A program made the position numbers and the translations under genes. Shown in pieces: positions 26,080 to 37,900 of a stretch of 64,000 nt of DNA. The DNA comes from Sphagnum compactum (lineage: Eukaryota > Bryophyta > Sphagnopsida > Sphagnales), in NCBI GenBank assembly GCA_965153455.1, contig OZ234494.1:1426001-1490000 (forward strand), in the 5' to 3' direction. Under the pieces are notes generated by a model. The model saw nothing but the letters and a program-made list of their open reading frames with translations, made no database searches and was not told where the DNA came from. The first letter of the stretch is position 1; each line of letters starts with the position of its first letter.

Positions 26080-27688
26080 CTAAAAAAATTTATTTTTTTT
26101 TGGAGATTTTCAATAACAAATTTTTTACCAATGTAGTCGAAAATGGTTTAGGGTTTACCCTAAATAAACCCTAAATGCCCATACATGGTTAAAGATGTAG
26201 TTGAAAATATAAAAGAATGTTTTAAAGTTTTATTTTCATATTTGTCTTGAAGCCAAATTTGGCTATCTTCTTGTAGATCATTACCACTTTGGCTATAATA
26301 ATAAAATACCAGAAAAACTTTGTTTAAAAACATTAATTTTGTGCATCACATATTGGCATTGGGTGTGTGCCCAATTTGCTAAATACATGATTAAAAAAAC
26401 ACAATGTTCAATCAACATTGTATTTATAAATCACATATTTTTGCATTGGGTTCAAGCCCAATTTGCCAAAACATGATAACAAAACACAAAGGATCCAACA
26501 TTGCATAATGAATGCAATTTTCAAATGGAAAACTTTGATTCATAGAGGGAAGGTTGCATACAACTTTTGGTTTGGTAGTTAGGACTTGAAAGAAGTGTTA
26601 TAGGCAAATCTTTTGAAATCAACTTTTGCATTGGTAGAGATTTGGAGAAAAGGATTGCAGACTTGGAAGCTCTAAATGGTTACGAAGCTCCTCGAACGGG
26701 GGGCGAAGCTCGTCTGAACACTAAAATATCAGGCTTGTTTCTCCACTACCCTCGTAAACAAATTTTTGTGTGATAATCACCATCGAGCAACTTATAGTAA
26801 ATGAAATTGTAATTGTCTTTCTTTTTTCCTGTGTGCTTCCATTGTTGCTATATAGACTTTCAATGCTCCTGCCTACTATACACCTACTATAATTCCTTTC
26901 GAACCTTGTGCATTAAATGCTGAGATTCAACATTTCGCACTACATTTCAACATTTCATACTGAGATTTCATAAAATTTCCTTACTTTACGGATACAACTA
27001 AACCAAGGGTTAGGGGTTGAAAGGAGGCCTAAAGACAGGGTGAATACAGACAGGGTGACTTTGCAGATTTTTTTATTGATTGCAAATGTGTTTTACAAAA
27101 CAAACATGTTTAATGCATTTGTGTAAAGTAAAGCCTATGAACAGTGGGGCCATTCATAGAAGCAAGGACCTAGGCCTCATCTCTCTAAGCCCCGTATTTT
27201 GGAAATGTCCCTCATCCATGAGCTTTATGCATCCTAAAGCATGAGACAAACATTATTATGAACCTAAACATACTTAGATCATGAGGCATGGGGGAGAAGG
27301 TTGTTCACATACTCATATTTCTCTTAGAAAAGAGTAAGGATTTTAAGGTTTCCCTCCTATTATTCTTAAGGAGTTAGCATTACTTTTTGTCTAAGAGGAA
27401 TATGATCCTCCCTCCTACCTTTAAAAAATAGTTGTAAGATGATAGATCCCTCCTCTTTTATAGGAGGAATACGTTTCCTCCCACTTTTAAGGCGTTGGCC
27501 TAAAGTCTTTCGCCTAGCTTGTCCCCTTTTCTAGGAGTCATATTTATGGACATAAGTTGGCCTCCAAATACATTAAGAATATTTTTTGATGGCTTTCCGA
27601 GCATGTAGAATTGCTAAGCAAAACACTCACTAAATGGAATGAAATTTTGTAATCAACCTTGTAATTGACAATTCAAATTCTTGTGTAG
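26080..27688. other. Mostly non-coding, with one possible exon fragment
   Basis: 26145-26178 holds an inverted pair of telomere-like words (TTTAGGGTTTACCCTAAAT), too short to be a telomere tract. Around 26630-26760 an open frame includes RDLEKRIADLEALNGYEAPR, reminiscent of the LQELEALN helix encoded at 27689-27786, and might be another exon. 27280-27540 has repeated CCTCC/AGGAGG words. Nothing else is recognisable. Confidence 0.35.
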
Positions 27689-28827
27689 GGATGCAAGCAC
27701 AACTTCAAGAATTGGAGGCACTTAATGTTAGCCAAATGCAAGAATTAAAGGAGTTGAAAGTTAAATTCCAAGTTTGTTGCACAAATGTAAGGTTATTTCA
27801 TTGACCTTTTGGTCATTGGGTGATAAAACTCTCTACTTATCAACTTATAATTATCAAAGGTTTTCTTAAAAAATCAACCTTTTTTTTTAATGATTGTAGG
27901 AAGTTTTAATAGAGCGACAAATTTTTGGGGGTGAAGTGTTGAGGCAACAAAAATTGGTGCGTAAATACAAAAAATTGTCAAAACTAATGAAAGCCCACAA
28001 CACGAGATACTTAGAGCTAAAAAATAACATCATTCCTGAACTTGAGAAATCAATCGAGGACAACAATGAATTCATTCTTGTAAGTGGTATCCCCTTTTCA
28101 CCTCCTTGTAACCCTATTATTTGTATTATGTACATTGATCGGTTGCTCAAATTTTTTGTTGCATACAATTGTTGTGGGTTGCCTTATTAGTGAATTAATT
28201 AATTCTCAAAATGTTGCATGTCTTTTGCATGTATCCCATGCAAAAGAAATGCAAGATTGAAGGATCCTTTCACAAAGAATTTGGAATTCTCAACACATGA
28301 TACTTTAATTTTAGTGAGAGGTGCACAAACCCTAACATTTTGTATATAATTTTGACCTTGCTTGCAGCCTCTTCCTCTTCCTCCTACTAATAATGGGGAT
28401 TTTGGCACGTAACTCAAGTGCTATTTGTTTTAATTATTGGGGAGAATAACATTATGTGACATGTATGACAAAATGCTGATGAAAATTTTCTATGAGGCTA
28501 CAAAATTACTATTATGCAAAGGATGGTTTGAGTTTCGTAATTGTGCTCTCATATTCTCCATACATACAGTCAGGGGAAAAAAGAATCAAAGCAAATGAAT
28601 CCGACATTAAACTCTTCAAAGCACAAGTTCAAGAGGAGGTAGATTCCACAAAAGCAAGAGCAACTAAGATTTCCAAAATGGCACAACAAGCAAAAGCTCT
28701 TTTGAACCAATTGAAAGACATCCGCGGCGCAAAACGCAAGACATTGCAAGAGATTTGGGGTTTCGATTCTGAAACGAGATTTTACTTGAAGGAAAAGAGA
28801 GCCAAGAACAAATCTAGGGCCAAATGA
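27689..28827 (+). CDS. Unrecognised coiled-coil protein, three 3' exons
   Basis: Three exons join in frame with good splice sites: 27689-27786 (TAG|GG..AAT|GTAAGG), 27900-28079 (TAG|GAA..CTT|GTAAGT) and 28570-28827 (CAG|TCA..TGA). The joined sequence encodes a charged helical C-terminus: MQAQLQELEALNVSQMQEL, LRQQKLVRKYKKLSKLMKAH, ELEKSIEDNNEF and KMAQQAKALLNQLKDI, ending in a basic tail (LKEKRAKNKSRAK). The first exon needs one base from an upstream exon, so the gene starts further left, perhaps at 24956 or 23258. Intact frame across three exons argues for a real or recently functional gene. I do not recognise the family; a tethering or motor-accessory type coiled coil is only a guess from shape. 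Confidence 0.5.
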
Positions 28828-29039
28828 AATGAAGGGCATGGACAATGATGAAATTCTAAAACCCCCGCCCCCACATTTTAAAGAATTACATGGGGAGGGG
28901 GGGGAGGAGGGTAATGGAAAAACCAAACTATTTCTTCAAGCACAATAAAAGATAAAACCAATGGTGGGACAAAATTTGATTATTAAATAATCACTAATTT
29001 TGGTTAGTTTAAAAATAAAAATCCTGGATTTTTGGGATT

Positions 29040-29562
29040 TTTATTGTTCTCACCATGTTCTCAATGAATTTTCAACATGTTTCCCAAGTTCCCAAAATGT
29101 TCCAATATTGCCTAACTTCTATCTCGCATTGTTTTATTTGGGGAATGTGGGGGAGGTCTTGGATTATTGTTCACAATGTGTTCCCACCATGATCCCAATG
29201 AATTTCCAATGTGTTTATTAAGTTTTCAAGATGTTCCCAATAACACTTCACTTTTATCCCATATCATTTTTTGAGGAAAGTTGGGGGTGGGGTCTTGAAT
29301 TTTTTGGACTTTTATTGTTCATAAAAATGTTCCCATTATGTTCCCAATGAATTCCCCACATGTTTTTCAAGTTCCCAAATTTTTTCCAATAGCACTTCAA
29401 TTTTACCCCCGCCCCCCTTTTTTTTTCTGGGGAAGGTGGGGAGGGGGCACCTTGGAATTTTGTTGTCCACAATATGTTTTGCACTATGTTTGCAACATGT
29501 TCTTTAAGTTCTCAATATGTTCCCAATATCACCTCACTTTTATCCCATATCATTTGAAAGGT
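29040..29562. repeat. Degenerate ~123-150-bp tandem repeat rich in GTTCCC
   Basis: Four diverged units start near 29041, 29164, 29310 and 29460. Each runs TTATTGTTC, ATGTTCCCA-ATG, CAATGAATT, ACATGTTT, AAGTTCCCAA, then a T-rich or G-rich tail (GGGGAAGGTGGGG). The G-rich part varies most in length. The sequence has no coding potential. Confidence 0.75.
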
Positions 29563-29759
29563 ATGTTCTTGTAACTTATGTAAGGAGGCCATAGTGAAAA
29601 ACTTAGAACTATAATTCTATTTTGAAAGTAAAAGCTTTTGTTTAGGTGAGGATTCAAAATCTTGAAATTTTTGTGTTGCATTAGTCATCAAGGCCTATTA
29701 CAAATAAATGAAATAAAATAAAGTTGAGGCACACATACAACTAATTAATAGTTATCATA

Positions 29760-30414
29760 ATAAATATTTACTCAATATAGCCTATTTTAAAGGTACCCAC
29801 ATTTTTAAGAAGGGGCATTAGCCCAAGTTCAACGTGGTGACCAATAGTTTTTGAAAATAAAAGTTTCATGTAGCCAATAAGAAAGGTTAGCATAATGAAC
29901 ATTTAGCCAATATAGCCTCATAGGTACCCACATTTTTAAGAAGGGGCATTAGCCCAAGTTCAATGCGGTGACCGATAGTTTTTGAAAATAAAAGTTTCAT
30001 TAGCCAATAAGAAAGGTTAGCATAATAAACAATTAGCCAATATAGCCTAATAGGTGCCCACATTTTTAAGAAGGGGCATTAGCCCAAGTTCAATGCGGTG
30101 ACCGATAGTTTTTGAAAATAAAAGTTTCATTAGCCAATAAGAAAGGTTAGCATAATAAACATTTAGCCAATAGAGCCTAATAGGTACCCACATTTTTAAG
30201 AAGGGGCATTAGCCCAAGTTCAATGCGGTGACCGATAGTTTTTGAAAATAAAAGTTTCATTAGCCAATAAGAAAGGTTAGCATAATAAACATTTAGCCAA
30301 TATAGCCTAATAGGTACCCACATTTTTAAGAAGGGGCATTAGCCCAAGTTCAATGCGGTGACCGATAGTTTTTGAAAATAAAAGTTTCATTAGCCAATAA
30401 GAAAGGTTAGCATG
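29760..30414. repeat. Tandem satellite, five units of 130-131 bp
   Basis: The word CATTTTTAAG starts units at 29800, 29931, 30061, 30191 and 30321, i.e. periods of 131, 130, 130 and 130 bp. The copies are nearly identical (CCCAAGTTCAATGCGGTGAC, AGCCAATAAGAAAGGTTAGC). The first unit is the most diverged (AACGTGGTGACC), as expected at an array edge. The array ends abruptly at GGTTAGCAT near 30414. Confidence 0.9.
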
Positions 30415-31621
30415 CATTGTGAGGGATTGATTTTTTTTCCTTTTGGTGTTGTGGGTAAGAGGGGAAGTTGTTTTTTAAAACTTTGTTTTCCCCATTATGT
30501 TTTTAGACCAATGTGGCTCCTTTAAAAAAAACAAGAAAATAAAACTATTAGGGCACCCATGAATTAATTAATTAATAAAAGGAACAATAGGGAGTGTTTG
30601 TTTGTAGGACTATATTTTATCCCACGTCCTTTGTTCAAAATTGAATTATCATTTTTGTAACTAGGCAAGTCACCGAACACTTAATGTTAGATAAACACAA
30701 ATCAATAATCATTCCTCTATTATTTTTAGATTTGAAAGAGATGTTGTAAGCCTTCACCTAATGCATTCAAATATCACAAAAATTGTTGAAATCCATCCAT
30801 CCCAAAAAAATGATGAAGATATGTCCTTTGAAAGTGAAGGGGGTAATTGTTTAGTGATAGTAGTTAAAACAATTTAAAATGTTCATTCATTTAAAGAAAT
30901 GCTAGTAATATTTTTTCAAAATATAATAGCTAGTTAAATTTTTCTTTGTTTTGCAAATTTAGTTTACCTTAGTTTAGTTTAGTTTTATTTTTTTTAAATT
31001 TTAAAATTTTTTTTTTTCCCTAGCTAGGTTGAAAGCTTTGGCACCCATTAAATGGATTTTCTTTTTAAAAATTTGCTAAGGAAAGTTTTCTTTTTCACAA
31101 TTAAACCACCTAAATTTCAAAATTGAATGCACTTATCACCATTAGGTGGTTTGCTTGCATTACGTGTATGTATTCTATACATTTCATAGGAATAATTTAG
31201 AATGTTTTATTTCTTGATTAGGGGAACCGAATTAAAAAAACACATTCAATTGTGTTCCATGTTTTTTGGGGGAAGGTGGGAGAATATCTATATATATATA
31301 TATTCAAAATATTTGAGAATCAATATTTTTTAAAAATGAATTTTTAAAAAAATCTTAATTTAATTTTGAAAAAATTGAGATGAAAATGAATAGGAAATTG
31401 TTTTATACCAACCTCAAAACAATCATCAATTACATTTTGAAAGTTTAACTGAGTGAACTTAAAAAAGGTTTTTCAAATGTTAAACATATATAATAATATC
31501 AATCGGAAAACATTTAGGAAGGGTTCAAGGTTTAACATTTTATTGTGAGGCATGAAGTGCATTGTTCAAACCCCCGCCATTAACTAAGTTATCACAATAC
31601 TTATTCAAAATATTAAAGTGT
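30415..31621. other. AT-rich gene-free stretch
   Basis: No gene or structured repeat was recognised between the satellite and the first CACTA element. There are homopolymer T runs and a short (TA)n tract near 31290. Confidence 0.5.
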
Positions 31622-32582
31622 CACTATTACAAAAACATGATTTTTACATTAATAACATCACAACAAAAATGATTGTAAAATCAAGTTCATTTGTTTGAAA
31701 TGATTAATTATGTGTGATTTGATTAAAATTAAAACTCTATTATTTTATCAAAACAAACATTATGTAGAACACATGGCATATATGTTGTTCATATGGAATT
31801 GTTCAACTTGATTAATGTGATTAAAATTAGTCATTTAACTACAGTATGACTAAGTATGACTATATTGTATTTTTGATGATGCGACAATATTACAGTATTT
31901 AATTCATTTTTGAACTAAATTACTAAAAAAATTAAATATTTTATGAATGTCATGTTATCATTTGTTGTTTATAATGATTTAGATAAAAATAGGAAATAGG
32001 AAATATAGCATGTGAAAATATGGAGGATCAAACTAAATTGTTTTAAAAAAAATTATGAAAAAATTAATGTACATGCAACAATTGAATTAATTTAATGTAT
32101 ATAGACTTGAAATTTTGAATGTTTAATAAATTAATAAATTTAAAAACACGTTTTGATCATGACATCATGATGATGACATGTCATGGGTTTCTCGAACTAT
32201 AATCCACAATTTGTTTGAAAATAAATAAATAAATAAATTGGAATCACAAGTTCATTGTGACAATGTTTTGGACATTTTATTAGTTTAATCCCAAACAAAT
32301 CAACAATTTGAATAATTTTTAAATTTCATAAAAATTTAATAAAATTATATTAATATTTCCACATCAATTAATATTTTGAATCATCTTAATCATTTAAACA
32401 ACTCCCATGTCAACTAATATTTTTATTCATCTTGGTCATCTTTAGTCCTTTTAGTTAAAACAAATTTAAGATGATTGGTTTGTTTTGACTAAAACCATTT
32501 TTGTCGAGTGTTTTAATATGATTAAAAATATGACTAAAATTAGTCAAAAAATAATTACATAAAAAATGGTTTTGTGATAGTG
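31622..32582. mobile_element. Non-autonomous CACTA (EnSpm-like) DNA transposon, 961 bp
   Basis: The left end reads CACTATTACAAAAACATG and the right end, reverse-complemented, CACTATCACAAAACCAT. These are imperfect inverted repeats of about 27 bp beginning with the CACTA hallmark. The element is flanked by TGT at 31619-31621 and TGT at 32583-32585, a perfect 3-bp target-site duplication of the kind CACTA transposase makes. There is no open frame inside, so it would depend on a transposase encoded elsewhere. Confidence 0.75.
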
Positions 32583-32925
32583 TGTAAAAAATATTAAACA
32601 TTCCTTTACTTTGACCCCAATAAAAATAAACTTTGATTTCTTAATTTAAAGTTTAACATTTTGTTGTGAGCCATGAGTTCCATTCAAGTTTAGGGTCTAA
32701 ATTTTGGCCAAGTAATTAAACTTATTACTGTATTTGAAAGTATGAAAATAAAATGCAAAATATTAAAGTTTTAAAAGTGAAATCTATTCAACCATCCAAA
32801 TATTACGATTGATTTTTGGAAAAAAAACCCTATGAAATAAAGCCACATGATTTAAAAAGTCTTGACAATAATATTTTAATGTCCCATTACTAATTACTAT
32901 TAGATTTGTAGTAAATGGATGGATT

Positions 32926-33123
32926 CACTACAATAAAAAAAATATCCATGTACACCAAATGATTTCATTGGATTGTGAATGAATTCACTAGTTGTAGTGA
33001 ATGGGACCTTGTGGGGAAGTAGTGAATTCACTAGTTTAGTGAATGGGACCTCGTGGGGAAGTAGTGAATTCACTAGTTTAGTGAATGGGGATTAGTGAAC
33101 TGTGCTCGCATTTTGTAATAGTG
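32926..33123. mobile_element. CACTA-type miniature element (MITE), 198 bp
   Basis: The ends are CACTACAATAAAA and, reverse-complemented, CACTATTACAAAA. Both flanks are ATT (32923-32925 and 33124-33126), a perfect 3-bp target-site duplication. Three units of 42-43 bp inside it start with GAATTCACTAG at 32981, 33024 and 33066 and include GTGAATGGGACCT.GTGGGG. They may be amplified subterminal repeats. Confidence 0.75.
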
Positions 33124-33949
33124 ATTTCCAACAAATATAGCTAGTAGAACACAATTTTAAAAAATTAATAGCTTGTAAAAACAAATCACATCGTACAAAG
33201 ATCCTCGTAACATGGGTATATTTTTTCATAAATTTTGATGTTATTATACTTGTCAAATATTTAATACACTATTGTGACATGAATTTTTAACCATTGTATT
33301 TGGAGGGGGTTTTTGTTTCATAAGTAATTCGTGGACCATTGCCATGTGTCACAAAATCCCCCAAATAGGGGTAAATTGTTTTTCATGGAATGGAAGGGTA
33401 TTTGAATGTTGATGGAATATATTTGTCATTACTAAATGTTAAATTAATTATTGAGCTATATAATTTGTTATATTTGGAAGCAAATTGTTTGAAAGGAAAG
33501 AAAGGGTGGTAATGGTTTTCAAAAGTGGCCCATGGTCCATTACTAAGTGTTGCAAACCCCCTTTTGAAGGAATATTTTATTATTGAGAATAATGGAAAAA
33601 TAGTTAGAATACTTTCACTTAAGTTGAGGTTTAAAATGTTGAATGTCCATAAAATTTAATTTTGATTCCCCAAAGGTTTGGATTTTGTTGGAATTGGTGG
33701 AAATTAGGTCCATTTGTTCTAAGAGGTATTATTCATATGTGTTTGATGCCATTTGTTTCATCCCCCCAAGGTTTCATCCAATATTTGATTACGTTTCCAT
33801 GGAATCAATGATTTGAAATGGCTCCCTTGATATTTTCACTTTGTTGGATTGGGTGGAAATAAGGTGTGAATGGATTAAATTTGTTTCATATCCCACCCTT
33901 TCCAAAAGTTTCATTTTGTCCTTTGATATTAGAAGTTTAACCTTACATT

Positions 33950-35730
33950 CACTATGAAGAATTGCGTTCGTCGAAACCACATTACCTTGCAACTAAAACT
34001 CAAAAAACAACTTGTATACAACTATTATGCAATTATCCCTTGTATAGGGATAGTTACATCAATTAGTTGTATTATAGTTGCAAGTGAGTTGAAAATGGGT
34101 CTTTTATACAATAATTTAGTCACATCGTACATACATATATAGTAAACCATGTTTGAATTTTTAAAGACTTGCACTATAATTTGGCAACTACTTTAGAACT
34201 ATTATAAATGTGTCACTAAAACAACAACTATGTTGCAATTAATGTACAATGTACATGCATGCGATTATGCCACATGTTCACATTTGCACCACCCATTGTG
34301 GAATACATTTGCAACTAATTTTTTATTATGATTCACATTGATACAATTAGTATGGCCACTAGTGCACCACTACTAAAGTATTATTGTTCAATTATGTTAT
34401 GATTATAATACAAAACTTATAACTTAATAAGGATAGATATTCATAAGTTATTTATATCCTCATCATATGTGTTTCATTTTGAATAATTTAAAATGTTATG
34501 GGAGTGCTATCTAATTTCTAGAAATAATCTTTGAAGTGCAAAAGAAAATGAGTAATGAAAAAATAACAAGAAGAGAAATAAGTTTTGCAACTTACAAAAC
34601 ATGTTTTTTTTTTCCTTTTTGGACCGCTCCTACTTTCAAACCTCATAACTTTCTTATTTCTTATTAATTTTAAACGATTTAAAGTGTTATATGAACGCCA
34701 CTTGAAATTCTACAAATCATCTTTGAACTCCAATAATAATATAATAACATACAAGGAATTTTTTGATGAGTGTTTGGGAACTGGCCTTTGTAGCATTGGT
34801 GGTTTGTTTTTTTTGAGTTTTAAACCCCTTCTACTTTGAGCCATAACTTTCTCAATTATATGCCATTTTTGACGATTTTTATTGCATTAAACACTCTAAT
34901 AGGAGGGGTTCAAGTTTTGTTTAGACACAAAAAACAATGGAGCGTTCCCTTTTGATCTAGCCTACCTTGAGCATTTATGCTAATGAATAACTAAAAGATT
35001 TAACCCATATGTTTTGTTTTCAAATCCCATGTTATAAATTATATAAAAAAAGTTTTTTTTTTAATGTTCTCACATTAAAATACATGTGCCATTTTGGGAC
35101 GAACTAAAAAACAATTAACCTAAAGGTAAAACATAAAATAAAAACATGATTATTCTTTAGTGCACTTAGTCTTGTGCTTTCCTACTTACTTACCTACCTA
35201 GGTAAATAAGTAGGTAGGTCCTAGGTAAATACGTAGGTATGTAGGTTTTAAGACCTACCAACCTACCTTCTTCTGGTTATGTATGACTTTCTTAGCTACT
35301 AAAATAAATATTTTTATTTTTTTTCCAAAATATAATTAACATGCCATGTGGCAATTTTTTCTTGTGCCACATGTCATAATCTTGGACTGCCATTAACAAT
35401 CATAATGGATGATGGAGATCAATATTTGATTTTTTTTTGAATGTCCAAAATTTTTCATAATGCCATGTGTCATATTTTAATAAATGGATGACAATTAATG
35501 ATGTCAACATGACATCATAGGTGTAGTTATAATGGAGCTGAATTATAGTTGAAAATGAATTGTTTCGATTGAATTGCAATTGAGTTCCAATGAATTGCAT
35601 CGTATATATGGTGAATTGTAACTTTGCAACTCATGCAACTTCTTCGTTAACATTCACAATGTATAAATATAGTGAATTGCAAGTGTCTTTTGCAAGGCCA
35701 GTTGCAAAACACCTTTTTTTTCTCATAGTG
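33950..35730. mobile_element. Non-autonomous CACTA-type element, 1781 bp
   Basis: The left end is CACTATGAAGAATTGCG and the right end, reverse-complemented, CACTATGAGAAAAAAAAGG. Flanks are ATT at 33947-33949 and ATT at 35731-35733, again a perfect 3-bp duplication. TTGCAACTA/TAGTTGCAA words recur in both orientations near the ends (33986, 34075, and around 35650-35710), as expected for the subterminal binding sites of a CACTA transposase. The interior holds the dispersed repeat also found at 4153-4693 and an (ACCTA)n foldback at 35184-35265. No transposase frame is present. Confidence 0.72.
34455..34990 (+). repeat. Second copy of the 4153-4693 repeat, inside a CACTA element
   Basis: It aligns with 4153-4693 over its whole length, including the poly-T tract and the internal ~215-bp self-similarity (TTTAAAATGTTATGGGAG and TTTAAAGTGTTATATGA). 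Its place inside the 33950-35730 element shows it is part of that transposon family or was captured by it. Confidence 0.7.
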
Positions 35731-37000
35731 ATTTTGAACAAGTTATTGCATTTGATTGGTTATACATAAATAATATTACAAAACCTTTATCTTGGAATGT
35801 ATGCATTAGTTGAAGAAATTAATTACAAACCTTTTTTTTGGGTTTAGTTGTGTGTAATGGAAATGAAAACATACCTTATCTTAAACCATACTAACTTTAA
35901 ATGCTTTATAAAAATGATTGCAATCAAATGTTTTTAAAATGTTCACTCATGAGTTTACATCACTGAAATGCCCACATGCCCATAAGTGCATAAAATAATA
36001 TTGCGAGTGCAATAAGACCAAAGACTTAATACTCATCTACTTAACACGTTGTGGGGTTTGTTCTCTCATTGAAATTTACCAAAGGGATGCGTCATGGATA
36101 TCCTATTACACGTACTTTTGATTTATGAACCTAAATTTTCTTTGTGATTGATGTTCCTTGATCACACCTTAGCTGTCATGTTGTGTTGTTTTATTGATTT
36201 TTTTAACCTCTTAATTGCAATTTCCCTAATGATAACCTCTTTTTTGGACCTTATTTTACCATCCCCATTGAATAACAACAATTACAACTTGATAAAATAA
36301 CTACCAACAACCACCCCCCACTCCACCTCATAATGCCTTCTATTTTTTTTATTTACCTTAATTATCTATTGAATTAACTTTCACCAAACTAAGATTAAAC
36401 ATGCAACATATTTTCCAAATTTTCTGAAACTTTCAACAATAAACACAACAACTAACTCCTACTTTGCACAACACTTAGACCACAACCACCCTTCTTTTTT
36501 ATATTACTCTTTTCAAAATCCAAATAACATTAGTTGTACCCAATATGTCAATCCCCCTTATTTTTCTTTAACAAGAAAATTAAAAATTCTTTACACTAAA
36601 AAAAAACCCCTAAATGTGCAACTACATTTTGAACCCATTTTCAATTATTGTAATTGAAAACAAACATATACAATTGCAAAATTTTTTTTTTGCAATTTGA
36701 AACATTTTTTTACATTTGCGCATGAAAAAGTTTAACAAATACAATTTGAAAACAACATTACATTTGAAAATTACAACATTTCAACACCATGGCAATAACC
36801 ACTTTAGTTACAAATGACATTAATCATTATAATCAAAGGTTGTTTTCAATTGTAACCCATTGGTGGATGAACTGCATTCATTAACATTGCATAATGTTAT
36901 CAAATCTTGAGTTGTAAGTTCAATTGTGTTGCAATTAAGCCATACACAAGGTTCAACCAAAAGTTTAGTGATATGTAGCACATCCCCACATCCATAGGCC
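35731..37000. other. AT-rich gene-free stretch
   Basis: No gene was recognised. Short (A)n and (T)n runs and TTGCAA-like words are present. A possible CACTA end at 36594 has no matching partner with a target-site duplication. Confidence 0.5.
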
Positions 37001-37560
37001 CTAGGCATGTGGCATTTAGGTTACACCACCTAAACATAGGGCTAAACTAGACCATGCAGTACCTAAACATTGGCCCCCTGAGTTAGGCTAGGTCACATGG
37101 CATCTAAACATAAGTCACTTAGATTAAATTAAGCCACATGGCACTTAAACATAAGGCTATGTTATGTAAGGCCACTTGGCATTTAAACATAGTCCACCTA
37201 GGTTAGATTAGGTCACATGGCACCTAAAAATAAGGCTATGTTATGTTAGGCCATGTGGCATTTGAACATTGGCCGCTTAAGTTAAGCTAGGGCATGTGGC
37301 ATGTAGGCTTGATCATTTAAACATAGGATTAGGCTAGGCTAAATCATGTAGCATCTAGGCTAAGCTATGTGACACTTAAGCAAAGTCAAGCCTTAATAAT
37401 CTAGATGGTTTTTAAATTATACCCAAGCCATGTGACATTTAAGTTGTGCTTAGACTTAGGCCACATGGTACTTAGGTTAGGTCTAAATCTAAGTCACATG
37501 ACACTTAACTCAGACAATCCTATTTCACTTTGAGTTTGACCTAAAAGTTGAACGTTATAA
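37000..37560. repeat. Degenerate repeats built on GCCATGTGGCA and AGGCTAGG words
   Basis: Words such as GCCACATGGCAC, GTCACATGGCA, TTAGGCTAGG and TTTAAACATAAG/ACATAGG recur about every 50-70 bp, in a loosely tandem arrangement. The same CCATGTGGCA word occurs at 35340-35480 and 59070-59180, so it is a dispersed family in this region. Confidence 0.6.
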
Positions 37561-37900
37561 GTTCATCCCAAGTAACATTTGTTTTTTAACCTATTAACCT
37601 AGGTATTGTTTATTGGTAACCTATCAATTGGTTATAGTTTTTTGAAATTTACCCACTTGGTGCAGATCATTCCAAGAATTAACAAGACTTTTTATGGGCT
37701 AGGTTTTGAATTTTAAAATTTCAATTTAACCTACTTAGATGATTCAAATTTCATCTAGGTAAATTACCAATCCTAAAATCCTAAGCATGTTTAGGATAAA
37801 AAACAAAAAACGAAGAAATAAAATTAGAAAAAACCTATAACCTAGGCTACCTAGGTACGGCAGGGTAACCAGTGGTTCTCAAGGTTAGTATTTGAGAACT

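Noticed and set aside
26145-26178. Interstitial telomere repeat (TTTAGGG/CCCTAAA)
   Set aside because: Only one or two units in inverted orientation; chance in AT-rich DNA is sufficient.
29760-30414. CRISPR-like array of regular repeats
   Set aside because: The units are contiguous 130-bp repeats with no short repeat/unique spacer pattern, and the DNA is from a plant nucleus.
36594-36970. A possible fourth CACTA element (CACTAAAAA at the left, TTTAGTG at the right)
   Set aside because: The flanking triplets differ (TTA and ATA) and the inverted ends match for only a few bases beyond the CACTA word.
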